Assembly (NCBI GenBank): GCA_016213735.1
Contig: JACQZU010000014.1
Coordinates: 372,001 to 436,000, forward strand
Direction of reading: 5' to 3'
Source of the DNA: Acidobacteriota bacterium
Lineage (GTDB): Bacteria; Acidobacteriota; Holophagae; Holophagales; Holophagaceae
DNA: 64,000 nt
The first letter of the stretch is position 1; each line of letters starts with the position of its first letter. The translations under genes and the position numbers were made by a program. Positions 11,761 through 20,121 of the stretch are shown piece by piece. The notes under the pieces are model-generated. The model ran no database searches and was not told where the DNA came from. It worked only from the letters and a program-made list of their open reading frames with translations.

Positions 11761-13374
11761 TCAGCCGGGGGCCCCGGCACGGTATTCGGCGTAGGTGCCC
11801 TGGAAATCCTGGATCCCGTCCCCCGTGAAGACCCACAGCCGGGTCGCGACCTCGTCGATGAGGTCCTCGTCGTGGGTGACCAGAAGGAGGGTTCCTTCGT
11901 AGCGCTGGAGGGCCGCGTTCAGGGCAATCACCGCCTCCAGGTCCAGGTGGTTGGTGGGCTCGTCCAGCACCAGCACGTTGGGCTTCTGGAGCATGAGCTT
12001 GCAGAAGAGGAGGCGGCAACGCTCGCCGCCGCTGAGGACCCCGGTCTGCTTGGACCCCTCCTCGCCCCGGAACAGCATCTGTCCCATGACCCCGCGGATC
12101 TGCTCCTTCAGGGCGTCGGGATCGAATTGGTGCAACCAGTCGGCCAGGCCGTGGCCCGGGGGGATGCTTTCCGAGAAGTCCTGGGCGAAGAACCCCACCT
12201 GCACCTCGTGGCCCCATCTCACCGATCCCCTGTCCCGGAGCAGTCCGCCCTCCTCCACCCCCGGTGCATCGGCGAGCAGGGCGTTCAGGAGGGAGGACTT
12301 GCCGGCGCCATTCCGTCCCAGAATGGCGATCTTCTCCCCCCGCTGGACATTGGCCGTGAAGCCGCGAATGACCTCGAGGCGTCCCTCCTCCACCTGGTAG
12401 CCCTTCCAAACGTCCTCGAATTCCAAGGCGTGGCGGCCGCTGGGGCGCTTCTGCTCGAACTTGATGAAGGGCCGCTGGATGTTCGACCGGGCCAAGTCGC
12501 TGGGCTGGAGCCGTTCCACCTCCTTGCGCCGGCTCGCCACCTGGCTGCTTCGGGTCCCGGCGGCGAAGCGCTGGATGAATTCGTTGAGCTGGGCGATCTT
12601 CTTCTCCCGCTGGGCGTTCTCGGATTCGATCCGGGAGCGGACCTGCATCTTCTGCATGACCATTTCGTCGTAGCCGCCGGGGTACTGGATGATGGTCTGG
12701 TAGTCAATGTCGGCGATGTGGGTGCAGACGTTGTTCAGGAAGTAGCGGTCGTGTGAAATGACGACCACCGTTCCGTCGTAGCCCCTCAGGAACCCTTCAA
12801 GCCAGTGGATGGAATCGAGGTCCAGGTGGTTGGTGGGCTCGTCCAACAGGAGGGCGGCGGGGTGGCCGAAGAGAGCCTGGGCGAGCAGGACCCGCACCTT
12901 CTGCCCCCCCTGCAGCTCGGCCATGGGCCGCTGGTGGAGCGCTTCGGGAATGTCCAGACCGTCAAGGAGGATCGCCGCCTCGCTTTCCGCGGCGTAGCCG
13001 TCCTCGTCCGCGATGACGCCCTCCAGCTCACCCAGCCGCATCCCGTCCGCATCGGTCAGGTCGGGCTTGGCATAGATCCGGTCCCGCTCTTCCAGTGCCT
13101 CCCAAAGGGTCCGGTTTCCCATGATCACCGTGTCGACCACCCTGAAGGCGTCGAAGGCGAACTGGTCCTGGCGGAGGACCCCCATCTTCCGGGGGCGCTG
13201 GACCTGCCCGGCCTGCTGCTCGAGATCTCCGGAGAGGATCTTCATGAAGGTGGACTTCCCGGCGCCGTTGGGTCCCGTGAGTCCGTAGCGCCGCCCTGGG
13301 GAGAAGGTGGTGGTGACCTCCTCGAACAGGATGCGCGCCCCATAGCGCATGGTGAGGTTCTGGACTGAAAGCAT
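11761..13374 (-). CDS. ABC-F family ATPase (YbiT-like)
   Basis: 537-residue soluble protein with two ABC ATPase domains and no membrane segment; ABC-F proteins act on the ribosome. Start chosen at the ATG at 13374 (MLSVQNLTMRYG), the usual family N-terminus; an open extension to 13503 is not supported. Domain 1 has Walker A GPNGAGKST and Walker B LLLDEPTNHLDLD. Domain 2 has GRNGAGKSS, signature LSGGE and VLDEPTNHLDLE. The first domain's signature region reads LQGGQ. Stretches such as RQDQFAFDAFRVVDTVIMG and ERDRIYA closely match E. coli YbiT rather than EttA or Uup. Convergent with the OmpA-type gene. Confidence 0.92.
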   Translation of the reverse strand: MLSVQNLTMRYGARILFEEVTTTFSPGRRYGLTGPNGAGKSTFMKILSGDLEQQAGQVQRPRKMGVLRQDQFAFDAFRVVDTVIMGNRTLWEALEERDRIYAKPDLTDADGMRLGELEGVIADEDGYAAESEAAILLDGLDIPEALHQRPMAELQGGQKVRVLLAQALFGHPAALLLDEPTNHLDLDSIHWLEGFLRGYDGTVVVISHDRYFLNNVCTHIADIDYQTIIQYPGGYDEMVMQKMQVRSRIESENAQREKKIAQLNEFIQRFAAGTRSSQVASRRKEVERLQPSDLARSNIQRPFIKFEQKRPSGRHALEFEDVWKGYQVEEGRLEVIRGFTANVQRGEKIAILGRNGAGKSSLLNALLADAPGVEEGGLLRDRGSVRWGHEVQVGFFAQDFSESIPPGHGLADWLHQFDPDALKEQIRGVMGQMLFRGEEGSKQTGVLSGGERCRLLFCKLMLQKPNVLVLDEPTNHLDLEAVIALNAALQRYEGTLLLVTHDEDLIDEVATRLWVFTGDGIQDFQGTYAEYRAGAPG

Positions 13375-13490
13375 GGCGTTCCCCGAACCCTCCATCCTAG
13401 CGCGGAGGGCCCCTGGTCCCTGAGGGGCCTTTTCTTCGTGAAGGCTGCACGGGGCGGGGGGTTCGGGGATAATGGGGATCCCCATCCCCC

Positions 13491-15014
13491 ATGAGCCACC
13501 CATCCTCCATCGGCCGATACGAAATCCAGCGCGTCCTGGGGTACGGAGCGATGGGCGTGGTCTACCTTGGGAACGACCCGCTGCTCCACCGGCCCGTGGC
13601 CATCAAGGCCATGAGGGACCTGGGATCGGCCCATGGCGAGGACCGCCAGAACACGCGGGAGCGCTTCCGCCGGGAGGCGGAGATCAGCGCCAAGCTCAAC
13701 CACCCGAACGTCATCACGATCTTCGACGTGGGGGAGGATCCCAAGGTGGGTCCCTACATGGCCATGGAATTCATCAACGGACGGAGCCTCGCCCAGCTCA
13801 TCCGGGACGGCCTTCCTCTTGAATCCGGGCTCTCCCTCCTCCTCCAGGGCATGGGCGCCCTGAAGGCTGCGGAGGACGCGGGGGTGGTCCACCGGGACAT
13901 CAAGCCCGAGAACGTCCTCGTGGGGGCCGACGGGCGCTTCAAGCTCATGGACTTCGGGATCGCCCGGCGCGGGGAGTCCAAGCTGACCCAGGCCGGGATG
14001 GTGTTCGGGACGCCCTCCTACACGGCTCCGGAGCTTCTGGTGGGGGCGGAAGCGAACCCCGGCACCGACCGCTACGCCTTCGCGGTCACGGCTTTCGAGG
14101 TGCTCACCCGGCAGGTTCCCTTCCACGGCACCAGCATCGGAACCACCCTCTACAAAATCGTCCACGATCCCCCCCAGCTTCCGGAGGACATGGACCCGCC
14201 GCTCAAGAAGGTGTTCGCCCGGGCATTCGCCAAGCGGGCGGAGGACCGGTACCCGGACCTCCAGTCCTTCATGGGGGACCTGGTCGCCGCCGCCCCCATT
14301 CCGGACGAGGTGAAACTCAGGTTCCTCCACCAGCTTCAGGAAGAACGGGGGCCCCTGGACACCAAGGTCTACCCGCCGACCTTCCTCGCGCAGCGGCACA
14401 GCCTCGCGATGGCCGCCGGGGGCCAGACGGATCCCGGCCTGGCCGGCCGGGCGGAGGACGCGGCGCCGGAGGCGCCCCCGGAGGTCCCCCGGGCTGCCGG
14501 AGCCACTGCATCCCGACTCAAGTGGGGACTTGCCGTGGCCGCGGTGGCCCTGGTCGGGGGGCTGAGCGCTCTCCTGGTCCTCCTGGCGAGACCGCGCACC
14601 CTGGACCTCTTCTCCGAACCCATGGGAGCCGAGGTGCTTGTGGACGGCGTCAGCCTCGGGGCCACCCCGATCGCCCGGGCCGCGATCCCCAAGGGGGCCC
14701 GTCTCCTGCGCTTCCAGAAGACCGGCTACCTGCCGATGGAAGTGCCCGTTCCCGCCAAGGGCAGCCAGGTCAGTCCGGTCTTGGAGCCCAATCCCTTCGA
14801 GGTGCGGGTGGTGACCGACCCCCCCGGCGCCGACGTGTACCTCAATGGGCAGTTCGTCGGGAAGAGCCCCATCCAGGCCCTTCGGGTGCCCTCCCGGGGC
14901 GCCCCCGAAATGCGGATCCACCTCGAGGGGCATGAGGAAAAACGCTTCAGCGTGGACAACCGGGAACTCTTCCCGGAGGTCATTCTCCTGCCGCCCCTCC
15001 GCCCCGGTCGGTAG
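13491..15014 (+). CDS. Ser/Thr protein kinase with PEGA repeats
   Basis: 507-residue Hanks-type kinase. Glycine loop at 17-22, ATP-binding K39, HRD at 134-136, DFG at 154-156, then GTPSYTAPE in the activation segment, so all catalytic residues are present. A linker leads to a transmembrane helix at ~345-366, followed by two PEGA domains (~371-420 and ~430-490), each with PxGAxVxxxGxxxGxxP, expected on the periplasmic side. The predicted topology is a cytoplasmic kinase with an extracytoplasmic sensor or envelope-binding tail. A GATAAT hexamer lies 17 nt before the ATG, and no good ribosome-binding site is visible. Its last 35 nt overlap the convergent glycerate kinase gene. Confidence 0.93.
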   Translation: MSHPSSIGRYEIQRVLGYGAMGVVYLGNDPLLHRPVAIKAMRDLGSAHGEDRQNTRERFRREAEISAKLNHPNVITIFDVGEDPKVGPYMAMEFINGRSLAQLIRDGLPLESGLSLLLQGMGALKAAEDAGVVHRDIKPENVLVGADGRFKLMDFGIARRGESKLTQAGMVFGTPSYTAPELLVGAEANPGTDRYAFAVTAFEVLTRQVPFHGTSIGTTLYKIVHDPPQLPEDMDPPLKKVFARAFAKRAEDRYPDLQSFMGDLVAAAPIPDEVKLRFLHQLQEERGPLDTKVYPPTFLAQRHSLAMAAGGQTDPGLAGRAEDAAPEAPPEVPRAAGATASRLKWGLAVAAVALVGGLSALLVLLARPRTLDLFSEPMGAEVLVDGVSLGATPIARAAIPKGARLLRFQKTGYLPMEVPVPAKGSQVSPVLEPNPFEVRVVTDPPGADVYLNGQFVGKSPIQALRVPSRGAPEMRIHLEGHEEKRFSVDNRELFPEVILLPPLRPGR

Positions 15015-15870
15015 GAAGAGGCTCGAGCCCGAAGCTGACATGGTCGAATTCGCTGGCGGCGTCTTCCCAGCCCTCCCCCCGGGAACCGAAATGGCCCAGG
15101 ACCCGCACCCCTAGGGAGCGGGCCCTCCGGGCCACGGCCACCGGAAGCTTCCCCTCCAGGGAGGAGGCGTCCAGGCGCCCCTCCCCGGTCAACACTTCGG
15201 TGCATCCGCCGAGCCGCGCGTCGAAGTGGAGCACCTCGAGCATGGCCTCGGCGCCATCCTCCAGGCCGGCCCCGAGGATGGCGAGCCGGGCCCCCAGGCC
15301 CCCCGCCGCTCCCGTCCGGGGTCCGGAGGGCAGCCCCAGCCCAAGCAGGCGGGCCTCGAGAAGAGGGATGTCCTCCGGCCGGGCACCCTTCTGAGGTCCA
15401 AAGATCCGAGCCGCGTCCTCCAGGCGGGTGCGCACATCGCAAAAGGCCCGGGTTGGCGGCAGACGAAGGGGGGGCCAGTCCCGCCCTCCATCGACCGTGG
15501 CGCTGCCGCCGAGCCCGATCCACAGGCTGGGAGCCCCTTCCAGCTGCGCGAGGAGTTGCCCCAGACCCCGGCTCGATGCCCGGAGGGGATCGAGCACCTC
15601 CAGTCCGGCCAGGCCCACCACCTTCGCACACTCCACGCAGGCGGTGCCGTCCGGGAGCTCCAGCCAGGGCACGGCCCGGGCTCGGCCGAAAGGGTCCTCC
15701 GCGCGGGCTTCCCTCCAGGATCCCCCGAGGCCCGCGTGAAGGCATTCCAGGAACCCATCACCGCCATCGCTCAAGGGCAGGATGGAGTCCCCGGGCCGGG
15801 CCAGGCGCCGTGCGGCTTGGAGGGGGCTGAAAGTGCCCTTGAAGGCCGTGGGACAGACCAGCCGCGTCAT
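14980..15870 (-). CDS. Glycerate kinase family protein, short form
   Basis: Predicted glycerate 2-kinase of the GlxK/GarK family, phosphorylating glycerate with ATP in glyoxylate/glycerate metabolism. 296 residues from the ATG at 15870, against ~370-380 for typical members. Family landmarks: TAFKGTFSPLQAARRLA near the N-terminus, PLSDGGDGFLE, CVECAKVVGLAGLE, the signature LWIGLGGSATVDGG, GAAGGLGARLAILGA and LTGEGRLDASSLEGK. The missing length is spread over loops rather than one truncation. The start overlaps the upstream GTPase stop by 4 nt (ATGA). The 3' end overlaps the convergent kinase gene by 35 nt. Confidence 0.82.
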   Translation of the reverse strand: MTRLVCPTAFKGTFSPLQAARRLARPGDSILPLSDGGDGFLECLHAGLGGSWREARAEDPFGRARAVPWLELPDGTACVECAKVVGLAGLEVLDPLRASSRGLGQLLAQLEGAPSLWIGLGGSATVDGGRDWPPLRLPPTRAFCDVRTRLEDAARIFGPQKGARPEDIPLLEARLLGLGLPSGPRTGAAGGLGARLAILGAGLEDGAEAMLEVLHFDARLGGCTEVLTGEGRLDASSLEGKLPVAVARRARSLGVRVLGHFGSRGEGWEDAASEFDHVSFGLEPLPTDRGGGAAGE

Positions 15871-16865
15871 GGTCGGGGGCGCCGCCGCCGGGCGCCCGCA
15901 GGAGGTCGCTCCAGCCCGCGCAGGGCCTTTCGCCAGGGGACCGGATCCAGATCCAGGCCGATCACCACGGCGACGCATTCCTGGAGAGCCCCTCCTGGAG
16001 GGAAGGGAAGGGGGGTGACCTCGAGGCGTCCGTCCGCCCACTGGAAGGCCCACCGGTCCCCTCCGTCGCTGCGGGGCGGAAATCCCTGGAAGAGGCAGAT
16101 TCCCTTGGCCCGGAGCAGTTCGCCCGGCGGAGGGGCGGCCAGGAAGGACTCCAGGGCCTGAGGGTCGATGGGATGGTCGAAGCGCAGGGCGATGGCGCGC
16201 GCCGGGGTGGCCGGAAGGGGTCCTTCCTTTACCTCCGCCCCGGCCAGACCCGCCCAGGGGTCGGGACTTCCCGGAGGGGGGACGCCCAGGCGACTGTGGA
16301 CGATGGGGACTCCAGGACGCTGGCTCCGGAGCTGGGATTCCCAGGCCACCGCGGAACTCGGGTCCAGGTCCGCCTTGCTCACGTAGACCAGGCTGGCTAG
16401 GGCGGCCTGGCGACGGAGCAGCGAGCGTTCCTGCAGGTGGTGGAGGGGGGCCAGGGCCGACATCAGGGTCAGGCAGCCCTGGATCCGGACCCGCCCTGCC
16501 AGACAGGGCTCAAGGTCCAGGTCCACCAGGTCCGTGGGGTCCGCGAGTCCCGTAGTCTCGATCACGATCCGTTCAGGGCGGGAATCCGGGGGCCCAGAGG
16601 CCCAGGCGTCCAGAGCCTTCACCACGTCCCCCCGGAGGCTGCAGCATACGCACCCGTTCACCAGGTTCTCGATGCCTGCCAGTTCCGGACGGGCCGTCCC
16701 GATCAGGGTGCCGTCGACGCTCACGCTTCCGAACTCGTTGACCAGGATCGCCACCCTTCTCCCCTCGGCCAATTCCCGGCGGAGAAGGTGATTCACGGCC
16801 GTGGTCTTGCCGGCACCGAGCGGTCCCGTGACGATGAGGAGGCCGATGGGCGCCATGGGGACCAT
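15867..16865 (-). CDS. CobW/UreG-family GTP-binding metallochaperone
   Basis: 332-residue G3E GTPase with the COG0523 layout. Walker A GPLGAGKT at 14-21, an NEFG switch region, the metal-binding CxCC motif (C72-V-C74-C75), ETTGLADP, and a SKAD nucleotide-specificity motif, followed by a CobW_C-type domain. Members deliver or store metals such as Zn or Co; the metal here cannot be told, since no Zur box or metal-enzyme gene adjoins. Start at 16865 with GGGAGG upstream; an ATG 9 nt downstream is an alternative. Translationally coupled to the glycerate kinase and divergent from the Kdo transferase gene, 72 nt away. Confidence 0.88.
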   Translation of the reverse strand: MVPMAPIGLLIVTGPLGAGKTTAVNHLLRRELAEGRRVAILVNEFGSVSVDGTLIGTARPELAGIENLVNGCVCCSLRGDVVKALDAWASGPPDSRPERIVIETTGLADPTDLVDLDLEPCLAGRVRIQGCLTLMSALAPLHHLQERSLLRRQAALASLVYVSKADLDPSSAVAWESQLRSQRPGVPIVHSRLGVPPPGSPDPWAGLAGAEVKEGPLPATPARAIALRFDHPIDPQALESFLAAPPPGELLRAKGICLFQGFPPRSDGGDRWAFQWADGRLEVTPLPFPPGGALQECVAVVIGLDLDPVPWRKALRGLERPPAGARRRRPRP

Positions 16866-16937
16866 GATGCCAGCCCCTCCCGCAGGGAGGGCGACCGCCC
16901 GGTGGCTCCACGCCCCTCCCTCGGACACACTGGGACG

Positions 16938-18215
16938 GTGGACGCCCTCGATCTCAGCTACCGCGCCCTGTCTTCGCTGGCCGGAGCCTGCGGGAGGGCC
17001 CTCCGGCGCGGGCTTCCGCCCGGGTGGCGAAGCCGCCTTGAAGCGGATCCCGGCGCCCTTCAGGGAGGGTGGATCTGGCTCCACGCGGTGAGCGTGGGGG
17101 AGATCCTGGTGGCGGAGGGGCTGGTTCGAAGGCTGCTCGAGGCCGCCCACCGCATTCATCTCACCACCGGAACCGAAGCCGGCCTGGCCCTGCTGGCCAC
17201 CAAGGGCCGCTCCTGGGACCCGGAGGCCCTCGGGCTCTCCTGGAGTGCGTTCCCCTTCGACGACCCCCTGGGATTGGCCCCCTTCCTGGAGGTTCCGCCG
17301 GCCCTGTTTGTCGCCCTGGAGACCGAACTCTGGCCCGGGCTCCTGATGAGCCTGGCGCAGCGAGGAATTCCCGCCGTGGTGGTGAACGGCCGCCTCACCG
17401 AGCGCAGCCGGGGACCCTGGATCCGCTCGGCGGTCGGCCGCCTCGCCCTGGTGGCGGCCCGGGACGAGGCCTCCGCCGCAGCGTTCCGGTCCATGGGAGC
17501 CCCGCGGGTGGAGCTGGGAGGAAACTTGAAGGCTGACCTGCCCCCGCCGCCGCCCCTCCATGAGGGTTGGGGGCCCCTGATGGAAGCCTGGAAGGAGTGC
17601 CGCGTGCTCGTGGCTGGAAACACCGTGGAGGGGGAGGAGTCCTGGATCCTAGAGCGCTTTTCCGCCCTGGGCCCCTCCTGGAGAATGATCCTGGCCCCCC
17701 GGCAGCCCAGGCGATTCCCGGAGGCCGCGCGCCTCCTCGGGGATCGGGGAATCCCATTCCGGCGGGCCTCCGAGACCTGGCCGGAGTCACCCCCAGGGTG
17801 GGCGGGAACCCGCGTGCTGCTCCTCGACACCCTGGGAGAGCTGGCCTCGGCCTATGCCCTGGGAACCCTCGCCCTGGTGGGGGGAGGATGGGGTTGGAGC
17901 GGCGGCCACAATCCCCTGGAACCCCTTCGCTGGGGTGTCCCCACCTGGATCGGCCCGGGGTACTCCAATTTCCTGGACCTGGTGGGACCCCTCTTGGGGC
18001 AGGGCCTGGTGGAGGTTCATGAGGAACGCGAAATTCGCACCATGCCTGAATCTGTTTTTTCTTCCTTCCCTCTCCGTGGGAGCGGTCTGGGAAGCTTGGA
18101 GCCTCGAATGCCACCGGAATTTTCGGGGGCCTTGGAAAAAACGTGGGGACTGTTGAGGGAATTCCTCCCCCAGGGCCGATATGATGGCCCCAGGCTCAAC
18201 AGGGGACCCGAATGA
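16938..18215 (+). CDS. waaA: 3-deoxy-D-manno-octulosonic acid (Kdo) transferase
   Basis: Inner-membrane-associated glycosyltransferase (GT-B fold) that adds Kdo to lipid IVA in LPS synthesis. 425 residues from the GTG at 16938, the normal WaaA length; the frame is open upstream but non-coding. The N-terminal domain has HAVSVGEILVAEGLVRRL with the catalytic Glu, then LETELWPGLL. The C-terminal domain has VAGNTVEGEE, LLLDTLGELASAYALGTLALVGGG and GGHNPLEPLRWGVP, all diagnostic. No ribosome-binding site is obvious; a CACACT hexamer sits exactly 6 nt before the GTG (possible leaderless start). The stop overlaps the next gene's ATG (ATGA). Confidence 0.94.
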   Translation: MDALDLSYRALSSLAGACGRALRRGLPPGWRSRLEADPGALQGGWIWLHAVSVGEILVAEGLVRRLLEAAHRIHLTTGTEAGLALLATKGRSWDPEALGLSWSAFPFDDPLGLAPFLEVPPALFVALETELWPGLLMSLAQRGIPAVVVNGRLTERSRGPWIRSAVGRLALVAARDEASAAAFRSMGAPRVELGGNLKADLPPPPPLHEGWGPLMEAWKECRVLVAGNTVEGEESWILERFSALGPSWRMILAPRQPRRFPEAARLLGDRGIPFRRASETWPESPPGWAGTRVLLLDTLGELASAYALGTLALVGGGWGWSGGHNPLEPLRWGVPTWIGPGYSNFLDLVGPLLGQGLVEVHEEREIRTMPESVFSSFPLRGSGLGSLEPRMPPEFSGALEKTWGLLREFLPQGRYDGPRLNRGPE

Positions 18216-19132
18216 GCGCCAACCCGCCGCATGTGCTCCTCATCGATGACGATGAGTCCGTGCTGGAAATGGTGGGGGAAGCCCTGACGCACTACGGGAT
18301 GAAGGTGCATGCCTTCTCGGACGGGGAACGGGCCATTCGGCTGGTCCAGGATGCGGCCTCAACCCCCCTGGACCTGGTGATTTCCGACATCAACATGGAG
18401 GGAATGGACGGCTTCGACGTCATCCATCGCGTCAAGGCCATCCAGGCGGACCTGCCCGTGGTTCTCATGACTGGCCAGGCCAGCCTGGACTACGCCATCC
18501 GGGCCATGCGGATGGGGGCCGTGAACCTGTTCCAGAAGCCCCTGACCATGCGGGAACTCGTGAAGAGCGTGTTCCACCTGGTGGAAACCCACCGGGATTT
18601 CAGGATGGCCCAGGCGGGGCTAAAGGGCCTGGTGCGGGAGACCCGGCACTTCAGCTTCCGCTCGGACGAACTGGACGTTCCCAGCGTGGTGAAGCACCTG
18701 ACGGACCGACTGGTTCCCATGGGCTTTGCCACCAAGAACAACCTGGACGTCATCGCCATCGCCTTTCACGAGGCCCTCGTGAATGCCCTGGAACACGGGA
18801 ACCTGGAACTGGATTCCTCGCTCAAGGGCGACCTCCTGGGGGAAAAGGACCCCTACCTTGAAACCCTGGAGGCCCGTCTTCAAGACCCGCTCCATGGAGC
18901 CCGGAAGGTGGACGTCTTCCTGGAATCGACCCCCGACCGGTTCGAGGTGTCCATCCGAGACGAAGGCCCGGGGTTCGACACGCGCATCGCCCGGCAGCCC
19001 GCCGACGACAACCTGACCCGATCCTGCGGACGGGGCCTGCCCCTCATCCGGCTGGTGCTGGACGAGGTCCGCTTCAACGACCAGGGCAATCAGATCTGGA
19101 TGGTTCTCCACAAGAAGGGCCTCGAAGCCTGA
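18212..19132 (+). CDS. Response regulator with C-terminal RsbW-like HATPase domain
   Basis: 306 residues. Residues ~7-125 form a CheY-like receiver with the acidic pair D12/D13, phospho-acceptor D59, T in LMTGQ and K in QKPL. Residues ~150-300 are a HATPase_c_2 domain of anti-sigma/serine-kinase type: EALVNALEHGN (N box), RDEGPGFD (G1) and CGRGLPLI (G2). There is no DNA-binding domain and no phospho-His region, so output is probably kinase or partner-binding activity controlled by receiver phosphorylation. Coupled to the Kdo transferase gene by a 4-nt overlap. No cognate sensor kinase is adjacent. Confidence 0.88.
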   Translation: MSANPPHVLLIDDDESVLEMVGEALTHYGMKVHAFSDGERAIRLVQDAASTPLDLVISDINMEGMDGFDVIHRVKAIQADLPVVLMTGQASLDYAIRAMRMGAVNLFQKPLTMRELVKSVFHLVETHRDFRMAQAGLKGLVRETRHFSFRSDELDVPSVVKHLTDRLVPMGFATKNNLDVIAIAFHEALVNALEHGNLELDSSLKGDLLGEKDPYLETLEARLQDPLHGARKVDVFLESTPDRFEVSIRDEGPGFDTRIARQPADDNLTRSCGRGLPLIRLVLDEVRFNDQGNQIWMVLHKKGLEA

Positions 19133-19272
19133 GGGGCGCACCTCCCGGAGAGGGGCAAGCCCGGGGGGGCATCGGGTTTGCGGCGCCATTCCCTGGAGTC
19201 CGCCGAGAGGCGCCCCGCCCGCGATTCCAGGCGCAGGCGGAGACCGGTGGGAGGCCAGGCTCCCGGAAAGGA

Positions 19273-19593
19273 TCAGAAAGCCCGCTCGATGAAGGCCTTG
19301 AGCTGGGGCTTCGGCTGGCCGCCCACGATCTTGTCCACCAACTGACCGTCCTTGAAGAGGAGCAGGGTGGGGATGGACATGATCCCGTATCGGCCGGCAA
19401 CCTCGGGATTCTCGTCCACGTTGATCTTCACGATCCTGGCCCTGCCCTGGATCTCCCCCGCGAGTTCGTCCAGGATGGGGGCGATCATCCGGCAGGGGCC
19501 GCACCACGGGGCCCAGAAATCGATGAGGGTGACGCCGCTGGCCACGGTCCCGGGAAATTCGGCGTCGGTGATGTGGGCCACGAGGTCGGACAT
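19273..19593 (-). CDS. trxA: Thioredoxin
   Basis: 106-residue cytoplasmic thiol-disulfide oxidoreductase. The active site WCGPC has C31 and C34. The cis-proline loop (SIPTLLLFKDG) and the buried Asp of TLIDFWA are present. No signal peptide, and length is normal for TrxA. Start at 19593; the AGGTGAT just upstream is a good ribosome-binding site. Downstream of ribBX and the cyclic-nucleotide-binding gene on the same strand, with a 33-nt gap, so possibly the last gene of that transcript. Confidence 0.95.
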   Translation of the reverse strand: MSDLVAHITDAEFPGTVASGVTLIDFWAPWCGPCRMIAPILDELAGEIQGRARIVKINVDENPEVAGRYGIMSIPTLLLFKDGQLVDKIVGGQPKPQLKAFIERAF

Positions 19594-19626
19594 GGATCAC
19601 CTATAGGAAGAGGAGGGCCCCCGGGT

Positions 19627-20121
19627 TCAGGGGACGGGCAGGGGGCCCTCGGGGTTGGCACCGCCCCACTGGGCGATGGTGAAGATGCTCATGTAGCGGT
19701 CGTTGGTCTCCCTCAGGCGCTTGGCCAGGACCTCGCAGAGGGAGTAGAGGATCTTGAGGGCCAGCTGGTGGTGGGACTCGATGAGGGTCCTCAGTTCCCG
19801 GAGGGGCACGAAGAACAATTCCGTGGGCTCGTTCGCCAGGGCATCGGCCGCGCGGGGGCTGTAGTCGATGAGCGCCATCTCACCGAAGTAGGCGTGGGGC
19901 TCCAGCACCGCGAGGGCCTCTTCCCCCGTGGGGCTCTGCTTTGAGATGCGGACCGAGCCCTTCACCACGATGAAGAGGCCGTCCCCGGGGTCTCCCTCCC
20001 GGAAGATCACGGCGCCCTCCTTGTAGGTCCTCACCTGCCCGATGATCAGGATCTGGGCGCGCTCCGTCTCGTCCAGATTCCTGAACAGGGGCGAATGGGT
20101 GAGGAAGGCCGTGTTGATCAA
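19627..20121 (-). CDS. Cyclic nucleotide-binding domain protein (no DNA-binding domain)
   Basis: 164 residues consisting of one cNMP-binding beta-barrel: FREGDPGDGLFIVVKGSVRISK, then the phosphate-binding-cassette region AYFGEMALIDYSPRAADALA, followed by helices (~120-150). Unlike Crp/Fnr proteins it has no helix-turn-helix, so it probably acts by protein contact. The cassette R in SPRAAD is retained, so nucleotide binding is plausible. The start is TTG at 20121, overlapping the upstream ribB stop by 4 nt (TTGA); no ATG in a suitable place was found. Function unknown. Confidence 0.82.
   Translation of the reverse strand: MINTAFLTHSPLFRNLDETERAQILIIGQVRTYKEGAVIFREGDPGDGLFIVVKGSVRISKQSPTGEEALAVLEPHAYFGEMALIDYSPRAADALANEPTELFFVPLRELRTLIESHHQLALKILYSLCEVLAKRLRETNDRYMSIFTIAQWGGANPEGPLPVP

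Noticed and set aside
10058-12409. Upstream extension of the DUF4139 frame to 12409
   Set aside because: Opposite the OmpA-type gene and through the ABC-F region; composition is simple and Gly/Arg-rich. The gene start at 10057 has a ribosome-binding site and signal peptide.
19133-19272. Gap after the receiver-HATPase gene checked for an RNA or terminator
   Set aside because: No hairpin with a T-run or tRNA-like fold could be seen.
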